Positions 8,511-17,984 of a stretch of DNA of 57,962 nt are shown here, piece by piece. A program made the translations under genes and the position numbers. Numbering within the stretch: the stretch's first letter is position 1; each line of letters opens with the position of its first letter. The stretch lies in NCBI GenBank assembly GCA_017517865.1, contig JAFWYB010000063.1:1-57962 (forward strand), written 5' to 3'. Under the pieces are notes generated by a model. It had not been told where the DNA came from, searched no databases, and saw nothing but the letters and a program-made list of their open reading frames with translations. This DNA is from Clostridia bacterium. Its GTDB lineage: Bacteria > Bacillota > Clostridia > Oscillospirales > Acutalibacteraceae.

Positions 8511-9464
8511 TCAAATTGCGGTCTTAGTCAACTCACCCTCCGAAAAAACAGTTTCAATTTTTCTTTCGCAGCCCTCGGGGGAATATACCCAACGGTCAAT
8601 GAAATCGCTGTCGTTATAATAGGTTACCTCCTCGTTGGGGTACTCGGCGTCAAAGGAGTCAACTATGATGAGCTTTATTTTCATTCTTTCCGGGATGAGA
8701 TTTTTAATGTATACGCTGGCGTGCTGACCCGGCACAACCCCCGGCACGTATTCGGCAAGACCTGCAAGGTTGGGCTTGAGCTCAACAAAAATACCGTACC
8801 GCTCAACGGAGCGCACTATACCGGGCACTGTTTCACCCGCTCTGAAAAGAGCCGCGTTTTCCTCCCACGTGCCGAGAAGCTCTTTGTAGCTGAGAGTTAT
8901 TCTGCCGTTTTCGTCTATGCTCTTCACAACCGCTTTAATCTTCTGCCCCGGAGTAAATCTTGCGCTCGGGTGAGGAATTCTTGAAACGGAAATTGAATCG
9001 ATAGGCATAAGTGCTGATATTCCCGCACCGATGTCTGCAAAGACACCGAAGGCCTCCATATGTGTCACAACCGCGTCTATAACACAGCCGGGAGTAAGCC
9101 TTGAAATATACTCCCTCATACAATCAAGCTGAACGCTTTTTCTTGAAAGCACCGCTATCGTTTCGCCTCTCTCATCAGTGGTGAAATCGGTAATACGGCA
9201 CATAACGGGCTTGTTTACGCGGGATATGATTGCAATATCACGTACGGAGCCGTCGTCAATACCTATTGCCCCCTCGTCACGGGGAATAATGCCCTTCATC
9301 ACTCCCAGATCTACGTGAAGGTTGTGATCCTTGTCGCAGACCGTTGCTCTGACCTCTACGATTTTTCCGCTGTAGCAGGCTTCTTTCACCGACGCCACCG
9401 ACGAAAGTATGCTTTTGTTTTCATTGGTGGCAATCAGATAATTTTCAGGAAAATACTTTTTCAT
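8511..9464 (-). CDS. S1-domain RNA-binding protein
   Basis: A 317-residue protein with three S1/OB-fold RNA-binding modules. One is near residues 30-105 (GKIVEVRATVCDK...). The second is near 125-195 (PGCVIDAVVTHMEAFGVFADIG...), a classic S1 signature ending in ITLSYKELLGTWEE. The third is near 205-265 (GETVPGIVRSVERYGIFVELKPNLAGLAE). It resembles the clostridial 30S S1-like family rather than full ribosomal protein S1 (which has four to six modules). The start at 9464 has GAAAGGG about 9 nt upstream; an earlier in-frame ATG lies before that site. The target RNA is unknown. Confidence 0.82.
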   Translation of the reverse strand: MKKYFPENYLIATNENKSILSSVASVKEACYSGKIVEVRATVCDKDHNLHVDLGVMKGIIPRDEGAIGIDDGSVRDIAIISRVNKPVMCRITDFTTDERGETIAVLSRKSVQLDCMREYISRLTPGCVIDAVVTHMEAFGVFADIGAGISALMPIDSISVSRIPHPSARFTPGQKIKAVVKSIDENGRITLSYKELLGTWEENAALFRAGETVPGIVRSVERYGIFVELKPNLAGLAEYVPGVVPGQHASVYIKNLIPERMKIKLIIVDSFDAEYPNEEVTYYNDSDFIDRWVYSPEGCERKIETVFSEGELTKTAI

Positions 9465-9610
9465 TTTTAAAACCCTTTCTGTCATACGATTATATTTTTA
9501 TCTATATGCTTATTTTTTCCTATTTATTTATAATTTTTGTCTTATGTGATTGATATTATGCGCCGTTATATGGTATAATTTTATAATATACGGTGCCGTT
9601 GCAACCGCAA

Positions 9611-9652
9611 TTATTCATTATTCACTATTCATTCTTCATTATTCATTAAACG
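9611..9652. repeat. ATTCATTATTCACTATTC word repeat
   Basis: Tandem degenerate copies of a 7-9 nt word (ATTCATT, TTCACTA, TTCTTCA) fill the gap before the DUF951 gene. Related words recur at 29586-29610 and 32031-32050. Confidence 0.55.
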
Positions 9653-9674
9653 CAGAAAACGGAGGCTCAGCTTT

Positions 9675-9866
9675 ATGGATATACAGGTCAAGGACATTCT
9701 TATTATGAAAAAGAATCACCCGTGCGGCTGCAACACCTTTGAGGTCATACGCTCGGGTATGGACTTCAAGCTGCGCTGCACAAAATGCGACCGTGTTGTT
9801 ATGACTCCCCGACTGAAAGCAGAAAAGAACATAAAAAAGGTTATCCGCGAGGGGAAAGAGCTTTAA
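9675..9866 (+). CDS. DUF951 family protein
   Basis: A 63-residue protein matching the small Firmicutes family DUF951. It has a VKDILIMKKNHPCGC opening and four cysteines in two pairs (C17, C19 and C35, C38), suggesting a zinc or iron knuckle. CGGAGG lies 11 nt upstream of the start. The molecular function is unknown. It precedes prfA by 225 bp, most of it an inverted-repeat element, so co-transcription is uncertain. Confidence 0.85.
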   Translation: MDIQVKDILIMKKNHPCGCNTFEVIRSGMDFKLRCTKCDRVVMTPRLKAEKNIKKVIREGKEL

Positions 9867-10077
9867 GCAATGCGCAATTCGCAATGCGCAATCGCGGGGA
9901 ACAGTTCGGTAATGGCAAGGCTCTGCCCGCCAAATTTGTGTTGTCGAAGTGTTTTTTCAAATAAATTCTATTAACTCTTCAAATGTTTAGTAAAACCTAT
10001 CTTACGCAGGTACAATCCAAAAATCATATATACGTTCAGGTGCGACCACAATTGCGAATTGCGAATTGCGCATTGAA
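9867..10077. repeat. GCAATGCGCAA-armed intergenic element, copy A
   Basis: The left arm 9867-9893 is built from GCAATGCGCAATTCGCAA words and the right arm 10051-10075 from their reverse complement (ATTGCGAATTGCGCATTG). The interior starts AATCGCGGGGAACAGTTC, a string that recurs in inverted orientation at 54121-54143. No gene is seen in this 225-bp gap. Confidence 0.7.
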
Positions 10078-10091
10078 AAAGGAGATAAATT

Positions 10092-11165
10092 ATGCTTAAC
10101 AAGCTCACAAGCGTTGAGGAGCGCTATGAAGAGGTTAACGCCCTTCTTTACGATCCCGACGTTATTTCAGATATGAAGCAGTACAGTGCCCTTATGAAGG
10201 AGCACAAAAACCTTACACCCATTGTTGAAAAATTCAGAGAATACAAAAAGGCCGAGGAGGATTTTTCCTCTGCGAAGGCTATGCTCGACGAGGGCGGACT
10301 TGACAAGGATTTCCGCGAGCTCGTACAGACGGAGTATGAAGAAAGTGCAGTGCTTAAGGAAAAGCTTTTTGAGGAGCTGAAAATACTTCTTCTGCCCAAG
10401 GACCCCAACGACGATAAAAACGTTATCGTTGAAATACGCGGCGGTGCAGGCGGCGAGGAATCGGCTCTTTTTGCGGGTGTGCTTTTCAGGATGTACACTA
10501 TGTACGCCGAAAGCAGACGCTGGAAATACGAAATACTTTCCTCCAATCCTACGGAGCTTGGCGGCTTTAAGGAAATTTCCTTTATGATAAGCGGCGAAGG
10601 CGCATATTCACGCTTCAAATACGAAAGCGGCGTTCACCGCGTGCAAAGAGTACCGGAAACAGAAACGCAGGGCAGAATTCACACCTCGACAGCTACGGTA
10701 GCTGTGCTCCCCGAGGCTCAGGAGGTTGACGTTGAAATCAACCCCGCAGACCTGCAGATTGACACCTACCGTTCGAGCGGTGCGGGCGGTCAGCACGTAA
10801 ACAAAACCGAATCCGCCATAAGGATCACCCATATCCCCACAGGTACGGTAGTCGAATGTCAGGATGAAAGAAGCCAGCACAAAAACAAGGATAAGGCTAT
10901 GAGAATTCTCCGCTCGAAGATTCTCGAGGCCGAGATGCAAAAGCAGATATCTTCAATAGCAGACGAAAGAAAGAGTCAGGTCGGCACGGGTGACAGAAGC
11001 GAAAGAATACGCACCTACAACTACCCTCAGGGCAGACTTTCCGACCACAGAATCGGTCTTACGGTTTACAGACTCGAGCAGATACTTAACGGTGACCTCG
11101 ATGAGATAATCGATTCGCTCATCACCTTCTTCACAGCAGAAAAACTCAAAAGCAGTAACGAATAA
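10092..11165 (+). CDS. prfA: Peptide chain release factor 1
   Basis: Recognises UAA/UAG stop codons and triggers peptide release on the ribosome. The 357-residue length is standard. The catalytic GGQ is at residues 232-234 ([13 protein letters not shown]) and the stop-codon reading PxT motif is PET at 188-190, which identifies RF1 rather than RF2. AAAGGAG precedes the ATG. In many Firmicutes prfA is followed by its methyltransferase gene prmC and then a Sua5 gene. Here Sua5 follows directly, so prmC is absent from this locus. Confidence 0.97.
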   Translation: MLNKLTSVEERYEEVNALLYDPDVISDMKQYSALMKEHKNLTPIVEKFREYKKAEEDFSSAKAMLDEGGLDKDFRELVQTEYEESAVLKEKLFEELKILLLPKDPNDDKNVIVEIRGGAGGEESALFAGVLFRMYTMYAESRRWKYEILSSNPTELGGFKEISFMISGEGAYSRFKYESGVHRVQRVPETETQGRIHTSTATVAVLPEAQEVDVEINPADLQIDTYRSSGAGGQHVNKTESAIRITHIPTGTVVECQDERSQHKNKDKAMRILRSKILEAEMQKQISSIADERKSQVGTGDRSERIRTYNYPQGRLSDHRIGLTVYRLEQILNGDLDEIIDSLITFFTAEKLKSSNE

Positions 11166-11184
11166 AAAAGCAGTGATAAATAAT

Positions 11185-12210
11185 ATGGAAACTAAAATAT
11201 TTAAGGTTGACTCTGCCGAAAGTCCTCTCATCAGAGAAGCCGCTGACATATTGAAAAGCGGCGGCATTGTCGCAATTCCCACAGAAACGGTTTACGGTCT
11301 TGCGGGAAACGCTCTCGACAGCAGTGTTACACAAAAAATCTATAAAGCAAAGGGCAGGCCCTCAGACAACCCTCTGATTGTTCACATAAGTGAATTTTCA
11401 CAGTGGGCGCCGCTGGTAAAGAGTATCCCCGAAACAGCAAAGGCTCTCGCAGATAAATTCTGGCCCGGACCTCTGACGGTTATTCTTCCCAAATCTGATA
11501 TTATCCCCGATGAGGTGAGCGGCGGACTTGATACGGTAGCGGTGAGAATGCCCTCTGATGAAATTGCAAGAAAAATTATCACTGAGGCAGGTGTGCCTCT
11601 CGCGGCACCCTCGGCAAACACCTCAGGCAGACCGAGTCCCACCTCGGCAAGGCACGTTATCGAAGACCTTTCGGGAAGAATTGACGCTGTTGTTGACGGC
11701 GGTGACTGTGACGTAGGTGTAGAGTCCACCGTAATTTCACTTGCCGTTTCTCCCCCGAGACTCTTAAGGCCCGGAGGAATCACACCCGGAATGCTCACTG
11801 AGGTCCTCGGTGAAATCGAAATCGACGATGCGGTTTACAACAGGCTCGCTGAGGGTCAGCAGGCCGCCTCCCCCGGTATGAAATATAAGCACTATTCACC
11901 TAAGGCACAGATTGTTCTTATAAAATCCGACCTTGATACCTTCATCGCCTATGCAAAAGAGAATGCAACAGAAAGCTCTGCGGTGCTCTGCTTTGAGGGC
12001 GAGGAAAAGGATATGCCCCTGAGAACCGTTACCTACGGCAAAAAAGACGATGCTCTCAGTCAGGCAAAGCATATCTTTGATGCCCTGAGAAAGCTTGACG
12101 AAATAGGCGCCGATAAGGTTTTTGCACGGTACCCGAAAAGCGACGGAGTAGGTCTTGCTGTTTTTAACAGACTTATCCGCGCGGCAGGCTTTAACGAAAT
12201 TGAACTGTGA
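11185..12210 (+). CDS. ywlC: L-threonylcarbamoyladenylate synthase (Sua5/YwlC type)
   Basis: Makes threonylcarbamoyl-AMP from Thr, bicarbonate and ATP, the first step of t6A37 tRNA modification. The YrdC domain spans residues 1-195, with the signatures GGIVAIPTETVYGLAGNA and KGRPSDNPLIVHI, and the C-terminal Sua5 domain follows (SPGMKYKHYSPKAQIV onward), so it is the long two-domain form. The start is taken at ATG 11185; a GTG at 11173 is also in frame and neither has a strong ribosome site, perhaps because it is translationally coupled to prfA 19 bp upstream. The stop is 9 bp before coaE. Confidence 0.92.
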   Translation: METKIFKVDSAESPLIREAADILKSGGIVAIPTETVYGLAGNALDSSVTQKIYKAKGRPSDNPLIVHISEFSQWAPLVKSIPETAKALADKFWPGPLTVILPKSDIIPDEVSGGLDTVAVRMPSDEIARKIITEAGVPLAAPSANTSGRPSPTSARHVIEDLSGRIDAVVDGGDCDVGVESTVISLAVSPPRLLRPGGITPGMLTEVLGEIEIDDAVYNRLAEGQQAASPGMKYKHYSPKAQIVLIKSDLDTFIAYAKENATESSAVLCFEGEEKDMPLRTVTYGKKDDALSQAKHIFDALRKLDEIGADKVFARYPKSDGVGLAVFNRLIRAAGFNEIEL

Positions 12211-12219
12211 GGTGCCAAT

Positions 12220-12810
12220 ATGAAGGTTATAGGTCTTACAGGTAAAACAGGTGCAGGCAAAAGCACCGTTGCCGCTTTTCTTAAAGAAAAGGGCTGTTAT
12301 ATAATCGACGGTGATAAAATTGCAAGGGACATTCTTCTCCCGGGCGAGGCTGCAGTGAAAGAGCTTGCCGCTTTTTTCGGTGAAGATATAATTCTTGCCG
12401 ATGGCACAGTGGACAGAAAAAAGGTTGCCGCAAGAGCTTTCTCAAGTGCTGAAAGCACAGCGGCTCTGAATGCAATCACCCACCCTCATATAACCGCCCG
12501 TTTTATTGCCGATATAAATAAAGCTGAAAATGAGGGCTATGAAATTGCAGTAATTGACGCTGCGGCACTTCTTGAAAGCGACTGCAAAAAGCTTTGCTCA
12601 TACTTTGTTGTTGTCACCGCACCCGAGGAGACGCGCCTTAAAAGAATACTGAAGCGTGACGATATAACAAAGGAGCAGGCACAAACGAGAATAAACGCTC
12701 AGAAAAGCGACGAATACTATTTTTCACAGGCAGATTACATTGTGAAAAACTATGCTCCCTACAGTATTGACGAGGAGCTTGAAAAGCTCTCGGAAAAGCT
12801 TAAGCTGTAG
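12220..12810 (+). CDS. coaE: Dephospho-CoA kinase
   Basis: Phosphorylates the 3'-hydroxyl of dephospho-CoA, the last step of coenzyme A synthesis. The 196-residue length fits. Walker A is GKTGAGKST at residues 8-16, then IDGDKIARDILLPG with the substrate Asp, and the lid region RLKRILKRDDITKEQAQTR. It starts 9 bp after the Sua5 gene with GTGAGGTG as ribosome site, so the two are co-transcribed. Confidence 0.95.
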   Translation: MKVIGLTGKTGAGKSTVAAFLKEKGCYIIDGDKIARDILLPGEAAVKELAAFFGEDIILADGTVDRKKVAARAFSSAESTAALNAITHPHITARFIADINKAENEGYEIAVIDAAALLESDCKKLCSYFVVVTAPEETRLKRILKRDDITKEQAQTRINAQKSDEYYFSQADYIVKNYAPYSIDEELEKLSEKLKL

Positions 12811-12920
12811 TCCGGCGGTCAATACTTTCAGTATTATAAGTCCCCCGTATCAGCTAAGTTTGTCGAAATAACAATTATGCACACTTTAATTTACAAACTG
12901 ACCCGAAAGGATGAATTACA

Positions 12921-14327
12921 ATGGAAAAAGAAAGAAATGAAGCCGAAATCCTTATGGAAGAGCTCGGTTTTGAAAAAAAGCACTTCTCAAAAGCATACTC
13001 CGATGAGGAAATTGCAAAGGCCGACGCATTCTGCGAGGGCTACAAGGAATTTCTTCAGCAGGGTAAGACCGAAAGAGAGTGTGTTGACTTCGTGCTCGGC
13101 AGAGCTGTAAAAGAAGGCTTCACCGAATTTGACAGCAAGAAAAAATACGTCGCTGGTGACAAGGTTTATATGAACATCAAAGGCAAGTCGGTTATTCTTG
13201 CGGTTATAGGTAAAAAGGGCGTAAGCGAAGGCGCAAGAATCGTTGCCGCTCACATCGACTCTCCCCGCCTCGACCTCAAGCCCACACCTCTTTACGAGGA
13301 CAGTGAGCTTGCATATTTCAAGACCCACTACTACGGCGGCATCAAAAAATATCAGTGGGTTACCATCCCCCTTGCACTTCACGGCATCGTTTACACCGCT
13401 GATGGCACCGCAGTAAAGGTAAGCCTTGGCGAAAAGGAAAACGAGCCCAAATTCGTTATCAACGACATTCTTCCCCATCTGGGCGCAGAGCAGTCCAAGC
13501 GTACCCTCTCCGACGGTATAAGAGGCGAGGAGCTTAACGTGCTCGTAGGCTCACGTCCCTTTAAGAGCGACAAGGGCAGTAACCTTGTAAAGCTTAACGT
13601 GCTGAAGCTTCTCAACGAAAAATACGGAATAAAGGAAAAGGATTTCATTTCTGCCGAGCTTGAAATGGTACCCGCCCTTCCCGTTTCGGACATCGGCTTT
13701 GACAGAAGCCTTATCGGTGCCTACGGTCACGACGACAGAGTATGCGCTTACCCCGCAGTTGAAGCGATTATCAATTGCACCGCTCCCGAAAGAACGACGG
13801 TTACGGTGCTCGCTGACAAGGAAGAGGTAGGCAGTGACGGCAACACAGGTCTTCACTCTGCCTTCCTTGAATACTTCATTCACGACCTTGCAGAAATGGA
13901 AGGTCTCAAGGGCAGAGACGTTCTGAGAATGTCACAGTGTCTTTCAGCCGATGTTAATGCAGGCTTTGACCCTAACTTCCCCACGGTTCACGATAAATAC
14001 AACTGCTGTGCAGTAAACTACGGTGCGGTTATCACAAAATACACCGGCTCAAGAGGCAAGTCGGGCACTTCTGATGCTTCGGCAGAGTTTATGAGCACTA
14101 TCCGCCGTATTCTTGACAAGGCAAATGTTTCTTGGCAGATTGGTGAGCTCGGCAAGGTGGACGAGGGCGGCGGAGGAACCGTTGCAAAATATGTTGCAAA
14201 CCTGGGTGTTGACGTTGTTGACCTCGGCGTACCCGTGCTTTCAATGCACGCACCCTATGAAACCGTTTCAAAATTTGACGTATACAGCACTTACAGAGCT
14301 TGCTATGAGTTCTATTGTGCAGAATAA
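12921..14327 (+). CDS. M18 family aspartyl-type aminopeptidase
   Basis: A 468-residue zinc metallopeptidase of family M18, cytosolic, removing N-terminal (often acidic) residues from peptides. Metal and catalytic motifs in order: AAHIDSPRLDLK (His111, Asp113), GHDDRVCAYPA (bridging Asp), DKEEVGSDGNTG (Glu-Glu pair), and a C-terminal SMHAPYETVSKFD with the last His ligand. AAAGGATG lies upstream of the start. It has a 110-bp gap after coaE, so it may have its own promoter, and a strong terminator follows at once. Confidence 0.93.
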   Translation: MEKERNEAEILMEELGFEKKHFSKAYSDEEIAKADAFCEGYKEFLQQGKTERECVDFVLGRAVKEGFTEFDSKKKYVAGDKVYMNIKGKSVILAVIGKKGVSEGARIVAAHIDSPRLDLKPTPLYEDSELAYFKTHYYGGIKKYQWVTIPLALHGIVYTADGTAVKVSLGEKENEPKFVINDILPHLGAEQSKRTLSDGIRGEELNVLVGSRPFKSDKGSNLVKLNVLKLLNEKYGIKEKDFISAELEMVPALPVSDIGFDRSLIGAYGHDDRVCAYPAVEAIINCTAPERTTVTVLADKEEVGSDGNTGLHSAFLEYFIHDLAEMEGLKGRDVLRMSQCLSADVNAGFDPNFPTVHDKYNCCAVNYGAVITKYTGSRGKSGTSDASAEFMSTIRRILDKANVSWQIGELGKVDEGGGGTVAKYVANLGVDVVDLGVPVLSMHAPYETVSKFDVYSTYRACYEFYCAE

Positions 14328-14352
14328 AAAAGCTCCTTCGGGAGCTTTTTTT
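14326..14352 (+). terminator. Terminator of the M18 aminopeptidase gene
   Basis: The stem AAAAGCTCC/GGAGCTTTT with TTCG tetraloop and a T-run begins at the stop codon. Confidence 0.92.
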
Positions 14353-15114
14353 AATGCAGAATGCAAAATTAAAGCTCTGCTTTTTCATCTTTGTGCTGTA
14401 TGAAAAAACAACTCGTCATCCGCTCGAGCCGCGGGGGCTCTTCCTTTTGTCGGTTGTGACAAAAGGAAGCAAAAACACGCTTTGGTGCTATTAGTCCGAA
14501 AGTGCTAAGTGTCCCTCTTAAGCAGGCTTAATATAACCTTTTTTTCGTCAGACTCTTAAAAAGATTCTATCTTTATCTTCACTCACGCCGCGTTTCTGCT
14601 CGTCTGCTTTGCCGCGGCTCGGGAGTTTCACAGCTCAGCTTACTTGAAGGTTTAATAAAATCGCCCGCTTGGTTGTACTCTTCTGTCAAGCTGTTGAACT
14701 TGTCTAATACTCTCGTCTGCTGTTTAACTGCCGTGTATTCCGACATTCGCTGACCGCTACCGTGGTGATTTTAGTCAGAGAATGCCTCTTTACCTTCTGC
14801 AAGTTTCCCTACAACACATATTTCCGCGGGGAACACGTTATTTCTTCTTCTCACGGTGGCGCGTGACTACTGGCTACTGACTACTGACTACTAAGCGCAG
14901 CGACCGCGCGTGGCTACTGGCTACTGACTACTGATTACCGGCTACTGAGCGAAGCGAGCCTCAATTTTGCATTTTCTTACACTTTATCACTTTAAAACAT
15001 AGCTTTTATGCAAAATGTGATGTGTTTTATGCACAATTTCGCAGTAATATGCATTATTGCTATGTATATATTCAACAATTGTGTATATTTTTTCAAAAAA
15101 AGTGGTTTTTTCTA
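14353..15114. repeat. 762-bp non-coding region rich in repeats
   Basis: No gene is convincing. It contains a perfect 12-bp stem (CTTCCTTTTGTC at 14440-14451 with GACAAAAGGAAG at 14458-14469). From 14819 a CCGCGG-plus-GTGGCGCGTGACTACTG unit of the GTAGTCAGTAG family runs to 14945 in two part-copies joined by AAGCGCAGCGACCGCGCG. The stretch 14480-14800 resembles degenerate dispersed sequence and has no ribosome sites. From 14980 onward it is the argG control region. Confidence 0.6.
15007..15053. promoter_or_regulatory. Phased TATGCA motifs upstream of argG, possible ARG boxes
   Basis: TATGCA starts at 15007, 15028 and 15048, spacings of 21 and 20 bp, with a fourth at 15123 between the -35 and -10. 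ArgR/AhrC hexamers bind pairs of 18-bp boxes spaced by 3 bp, which gives a 21-bp period. The fit in spacing and gene context is suggestive; the match to the ARG box consensus is weak. Confidence 0.4.
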
Positions 15115-15142
15115 TTGACTTTTATGCAAAAGGGTGTATAAT
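15115..15142 (+). promoter_or_regulatory. argG promoter
   Basis: TTGACT (15115-15120) and TATAAT (15137-15142) with a 16-bp spacer, about 37 bp before the start codon. A TATGCA motif lies inside the spacer. Confidence 0.8.
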
Positions 15143-15178
15143 TGAGTGCATATTCTAAAAGAAACGGAGAAAACAACT

Positions 15179-16399
15179 ATGAAACAGATTAAAAAAATTG
15201 TACTCGCTTACTCAGGCGGTCTTGATACATCTATCATCATTCCCTGGCTCAAGGAAAACTATGAGGGCTGTGAGGTTATCGCAGTTTCAGGTGACGTAGG
15301 TCAGGGTACAGAGCTTGAGGGTCTTGAAGAAAAGGCAATCAAGACAGGTGCATCAAAGCTTTACATTGAGGATCTCAACAAGGAATTCGTTGAAGATTAC
15401 ATCTACCCCACCCTCAAGGCAGGCGCAGTTTACGAGGGTATGTACCTTCTCGGTACTTCCTTTGCACGTCCTCTCATCGCAAAGAGAATTGTTGAAATCG
15501 CTAAGGCTGAAGGCGCTGACGCTATCTGCCATGGCTGCACAGGTAAGGGTAACGACCAGGTACGCTTCGAGCTCGCTATCAAGGCATTCGCTCCCGAAAT
15601 GGAAATCATCGCTCCCTGGAGAACCTGGGAATTCAAGAGTCGTGAGGATGAAATCGAATACGCTATCAAGAAGAACATCCCCCTCAAGATTACAAGAGAA
15701 ACCAACTACTCAAAGGATAAGAACATCTGGCACCTTTCACACGAAGGCCTTGACCTTGAAGACCCTGCAAATGAGCCCAAGTACGATGAAATCCTTGAAA
15801 TGGGCGTAACACCCGAAAAGGCTCCCGATGCTCCCACATACATCACAATCGGCTTTGAAAAGGGCGTACCCACCACACTTAACGGCGAAAAGCTCGACGG
15901 CCCCGCAATGGTTAAGGCTCTTAACAAGGTTGGCGGCGAAAACGGTATCGGTATCGCAGATATGGTTGAAAACCGTCTTGTAGGTATGAAGAGCCGTGGC
16001 GTTTACGAAACACCGGGCGGAACAATCCTTTACAAGGCTCACGAAATGCTCGAGCAGCTCTGCCTTGACAGAGACACTCAGCACCTCAAGTCACAGCTTG
16101 CAGTTAAGTACGCTGAGCTCGTTTACTACGGCCAGTGGTTTACTCCCTGCCGTGAGGCTCTTGCTGCTTTCGTTGACAAGACTCAGGAAACAGTTACAGG
16201 TGAAGTTAAGCTCAAGCTCTATAAGGGCAACATCATGGGCGCAGGTATGACATCACCCTATTCACTTTACAGCGAAGATATGGCAACCTTCGACGAGGAC
16301 GACTGCTACAATCAGATGGATTCTCAGGGCTTCATCAACCTCTTCGGTCTTCCCCTCAAGGTTAAGGCAATGCTTTCAAAGGATTGGGACATTAAGTAA
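15179..16399 (+). CDS. argG: Argininosuccinate synthase
   Basis: Joins citrulline and aspartate with ATP to give argininosuccinate, the penultimate arginine step. It has 406 residues from the chosen start, normal for the family. The ATP-binding signature AYSGGLDTS is at residues 9-17 and [15 protein letters not shown] follows near 120. GGAG is about 10 nt upstream of 15179; the longer in-frame start lies inside the promoter-proximal leader. argH follows after a terminator and a 210-bp repeat-containing gap, so the two genes are probably separate units under common control. Confidence 0.97.
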   Translation: MKQIKKIVLAYSGGLDTSIIIPWLKENYEGCEVIAVSGDVGQGTELEGLEEKAIKTGASKLYIEDLNKEFVEDYIYPTLKAGAVYEGMYLLGTSFARPLIAKRIVEIAKAEGADAICHGCTGKGNDQVRFELAIKAFAPEMEIIAPWRTWEFKSREDEIEYAIKKNIPLKITRETNYSKDKNIWHLSHEGLDLEDPANEPKYDEILEMGVTPEKAPDAPTYITIGFEKGVPTTLNGEKLDGPAMVKALNKVGGENGIGIADMVENRLVGMKSRGVYETPGGTILYKAHEMLEQLCLDRDTQHLKSQLAVKYAELVYYGQWFTPCREALAAFVDKTQETVTGEVKLKLYKGNIMGAGMTSPYSLYSEDMATFDEDDCYNQMDSQGFINLFGLPLKVKAMLSKDWDIK

Positions 16400-16400
16400 T

Positions 16401-16432
16401 AAAAAATGGGTGTCTTACGACACCCATTTTTT
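16401..16432 (+). terminator. argG terminator
   Basis: The stem AAATGGGTGTC/GACACCCATTT with loop TTAC and a T-run starts immediately after the stop codon. Confidence 0.92.
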
Positions 16433-16600
16433 AAGTAGTCAGTAGTAAGCAGCAAGTAGTAAGGGAATGCCCTTCGGGCGTTTAAAATGCAAAGTGCAAA
16501 ATGATTTATACTATTGACAAATTAGTTGTTTTTTAGGATAATTAAATATAATCTTCACGGGTGCGGCGCTTAATTCCGCATTCCGAATTCCGAATTTAGG
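16433..16600. repeat. Mixed short-word repeats between argG and argH
   Basis: Contains AGTAGTCAGTAGTAAGCAGC words (16433-16462), AATGCAAAGTGCAAAATG (16486-16503) and CATTCCGAATTCCGAATT (16580-16597). Each is a locally self-similar word set of the type seen in other gaps of this window. Confidence 0.55.
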
Positions 16601-16610
16601 AGGAAACCCT

Positions 16611-17984
16611 ATGCCTTTATGGACAGGACGCTTTAAAAAAGCACTTGATAAAAAAACCAACGATTTCAATTCATCAATACCCTTTGACTGCCGTATGGCT
16701 CAGCAGGACATCAGAGGCTCCGTGGCTCACGCCACAATGCTCGGCAAGCAGAATATTATTGACAAAAGCGAAAGCGACAAAATTGTTGCTTCTCTCAAAG
16801 GAATTGCCGCAGACCTCGAAAGCGGTGCTCTCGAAATTGATATGACCGCCGAGGATATACACACCTTCGTTGAGGGCGAGCTCACAAAGCGCATCGGCGA
16901 CAGCGGTAAGAGACTTCACACCGCAAGAAGCCGTAACGACCAGGTTGCTCTCGACCTTCGTCTTTATCTGCTTGACCGCTGCGAAGAGCTTGAGGAGTCA
17001 ATCAAGGCTCTTATTGAGGTTATCGTCAACAAGGCAGAGGAAAACTACGATGCGGTTATGCCCGGCTATACCCACCTTCAGCGAGCTCAGCCCGTAACCT
17101 TCGGGCATCACCTTCTCGCTTACGGTAATATGCTTCTTCGTGACCTTGACCGTCTTTACGACTGCAAAAAAAGGATGGCTGTCTCACCCCTCGGCTCAGG
17201 TGCTCTCGCAGGTACAACCTACCCCCTCGACAGAGAGTACGTTGCAGAGCTTTTAGGTCTGAGCGGCGTTACTGATAACAGCCTTGACGGCGTTTCGGAC
17301 AGAGACTATGCTCTCGAGCTTCTTAGTGTGCTTTCTATCGTGATGGTACATCTTTCCCGCTTTGCTGAGGAGATTATCGCATGGTGCTCATGGGAATTCA
17401 AGTTCATTGAGCTTGACGATGCCTTCTCCACCGGCTCAAGCATTATGCCCCAGAAAAAGAATCCCGACATCGCAGAGCTTGTACGCGGAAAGGCTGGCAG
17501 AGTTTTCGGCGACCTGCAGACACTTCTTACCGTTATGAAGGGTATCCCCCTTGCATATAACAAGGATATGCAGGAGGATAAAGAAGCCGTATTTGACGCT
17601 CTCGACACCGTTATAATGTGCCTTGACACCTTTGCTCCCATGCTCGACACCGCAACGGTGCTTCGTGAAAATATGAGAAATGCCGCCGCTAAGGGCTTTA
17701 TCAACGCCACTGATGCCGCCGACTATCTCGTTTACAAGGGGCTCCCCTTCCGTGATGCATATAAGGCAACGGGTATGCTTGTTGCAACCTGCATTGACAA
17801 GGGACTCACCCTCGAAACACTCCCCATTGAGGAATACAAAGCCGTATGCGAGCTTTTCGACGAGGACGTTTACAAGGCAATAGACCTTGATGAATGTGTA
17901 AGCAAGCGCACCGTTAAAGGCGGTCCCTCACCCGAGTGTGTGCTCGCTGAGGTTAAGGCGATGAGAGCAAAGTTAGCGAAATAA
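16611..17984 (+). CDS. argH: Argininosuccinate lyase
   Basis: Splits argininosuccinate to arginine and fumarate. The 457-residue length fits. Fumarase/aspartase superfamily motifs are RLHTARSRNDQ (101-111), YTHLQRAQP (153-161) and the flexible signature loop GSSIMPQKKNP (275-285) with the catalytic Ser. AGGAGG is 7 nt before the ATG. The stop codon lies inside the left copy of a perfect 60-bp inverted repeat, so the repeat arrived or is maintained exactly at the gene end without changing the protein. Confidence 0.97.
   Translation: MPLWTGRFKKALDKKTNDFNSSIPFDCRMAQQDIRGSVAHATMLGKQNIIDKSESDKIVASLKGIAADLESGALEIDMTAEDIHTFVEGELTKRIGDSGKRLHTARSRNDQVALDLRLYLLDRCEELEESIKALIEVIVNKAEENYDAVMPGYTHLQRAQPVTFGHHLLAYGNMLLRDLDRLYDCKKRMAVSPLGSGALAGTTYPLDREYVAELLGLSGVTDNSLDGVSDRDYALELLSVLSIVMVHLSRFAEEIIAWCSWEFKFIELDDAFSTGSSIMPQKKNPDIAELVRGKAGRVFGDLQTLLTVMKGIPLAYNKDMQEDKEAVFDALDTVIMCLDTFAPMLDTATVLRENMRNAAAKGFINATDAADYLVYKGLPFRDAYKATGMLVATCIDKGLTLETLPIEEYKAVCELFDEDVYKAIDLDECVSKRTVKGGPSPECVLAEVKAMRAKLAK

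Noticed and set aside
14113-14403. Plus-strand frame overlapping the end of the M18 gene and its terminator
   Set aside because: It runs out of frame inside a well-supported gene and reads through the terminator hairpin.
14866-14945. CRISPR-like array in the CTACTGACTAC words
   Set aside because: The repeats are 7-12 nt, contiguous, without unique spacers of even length, and no cas genes are present.
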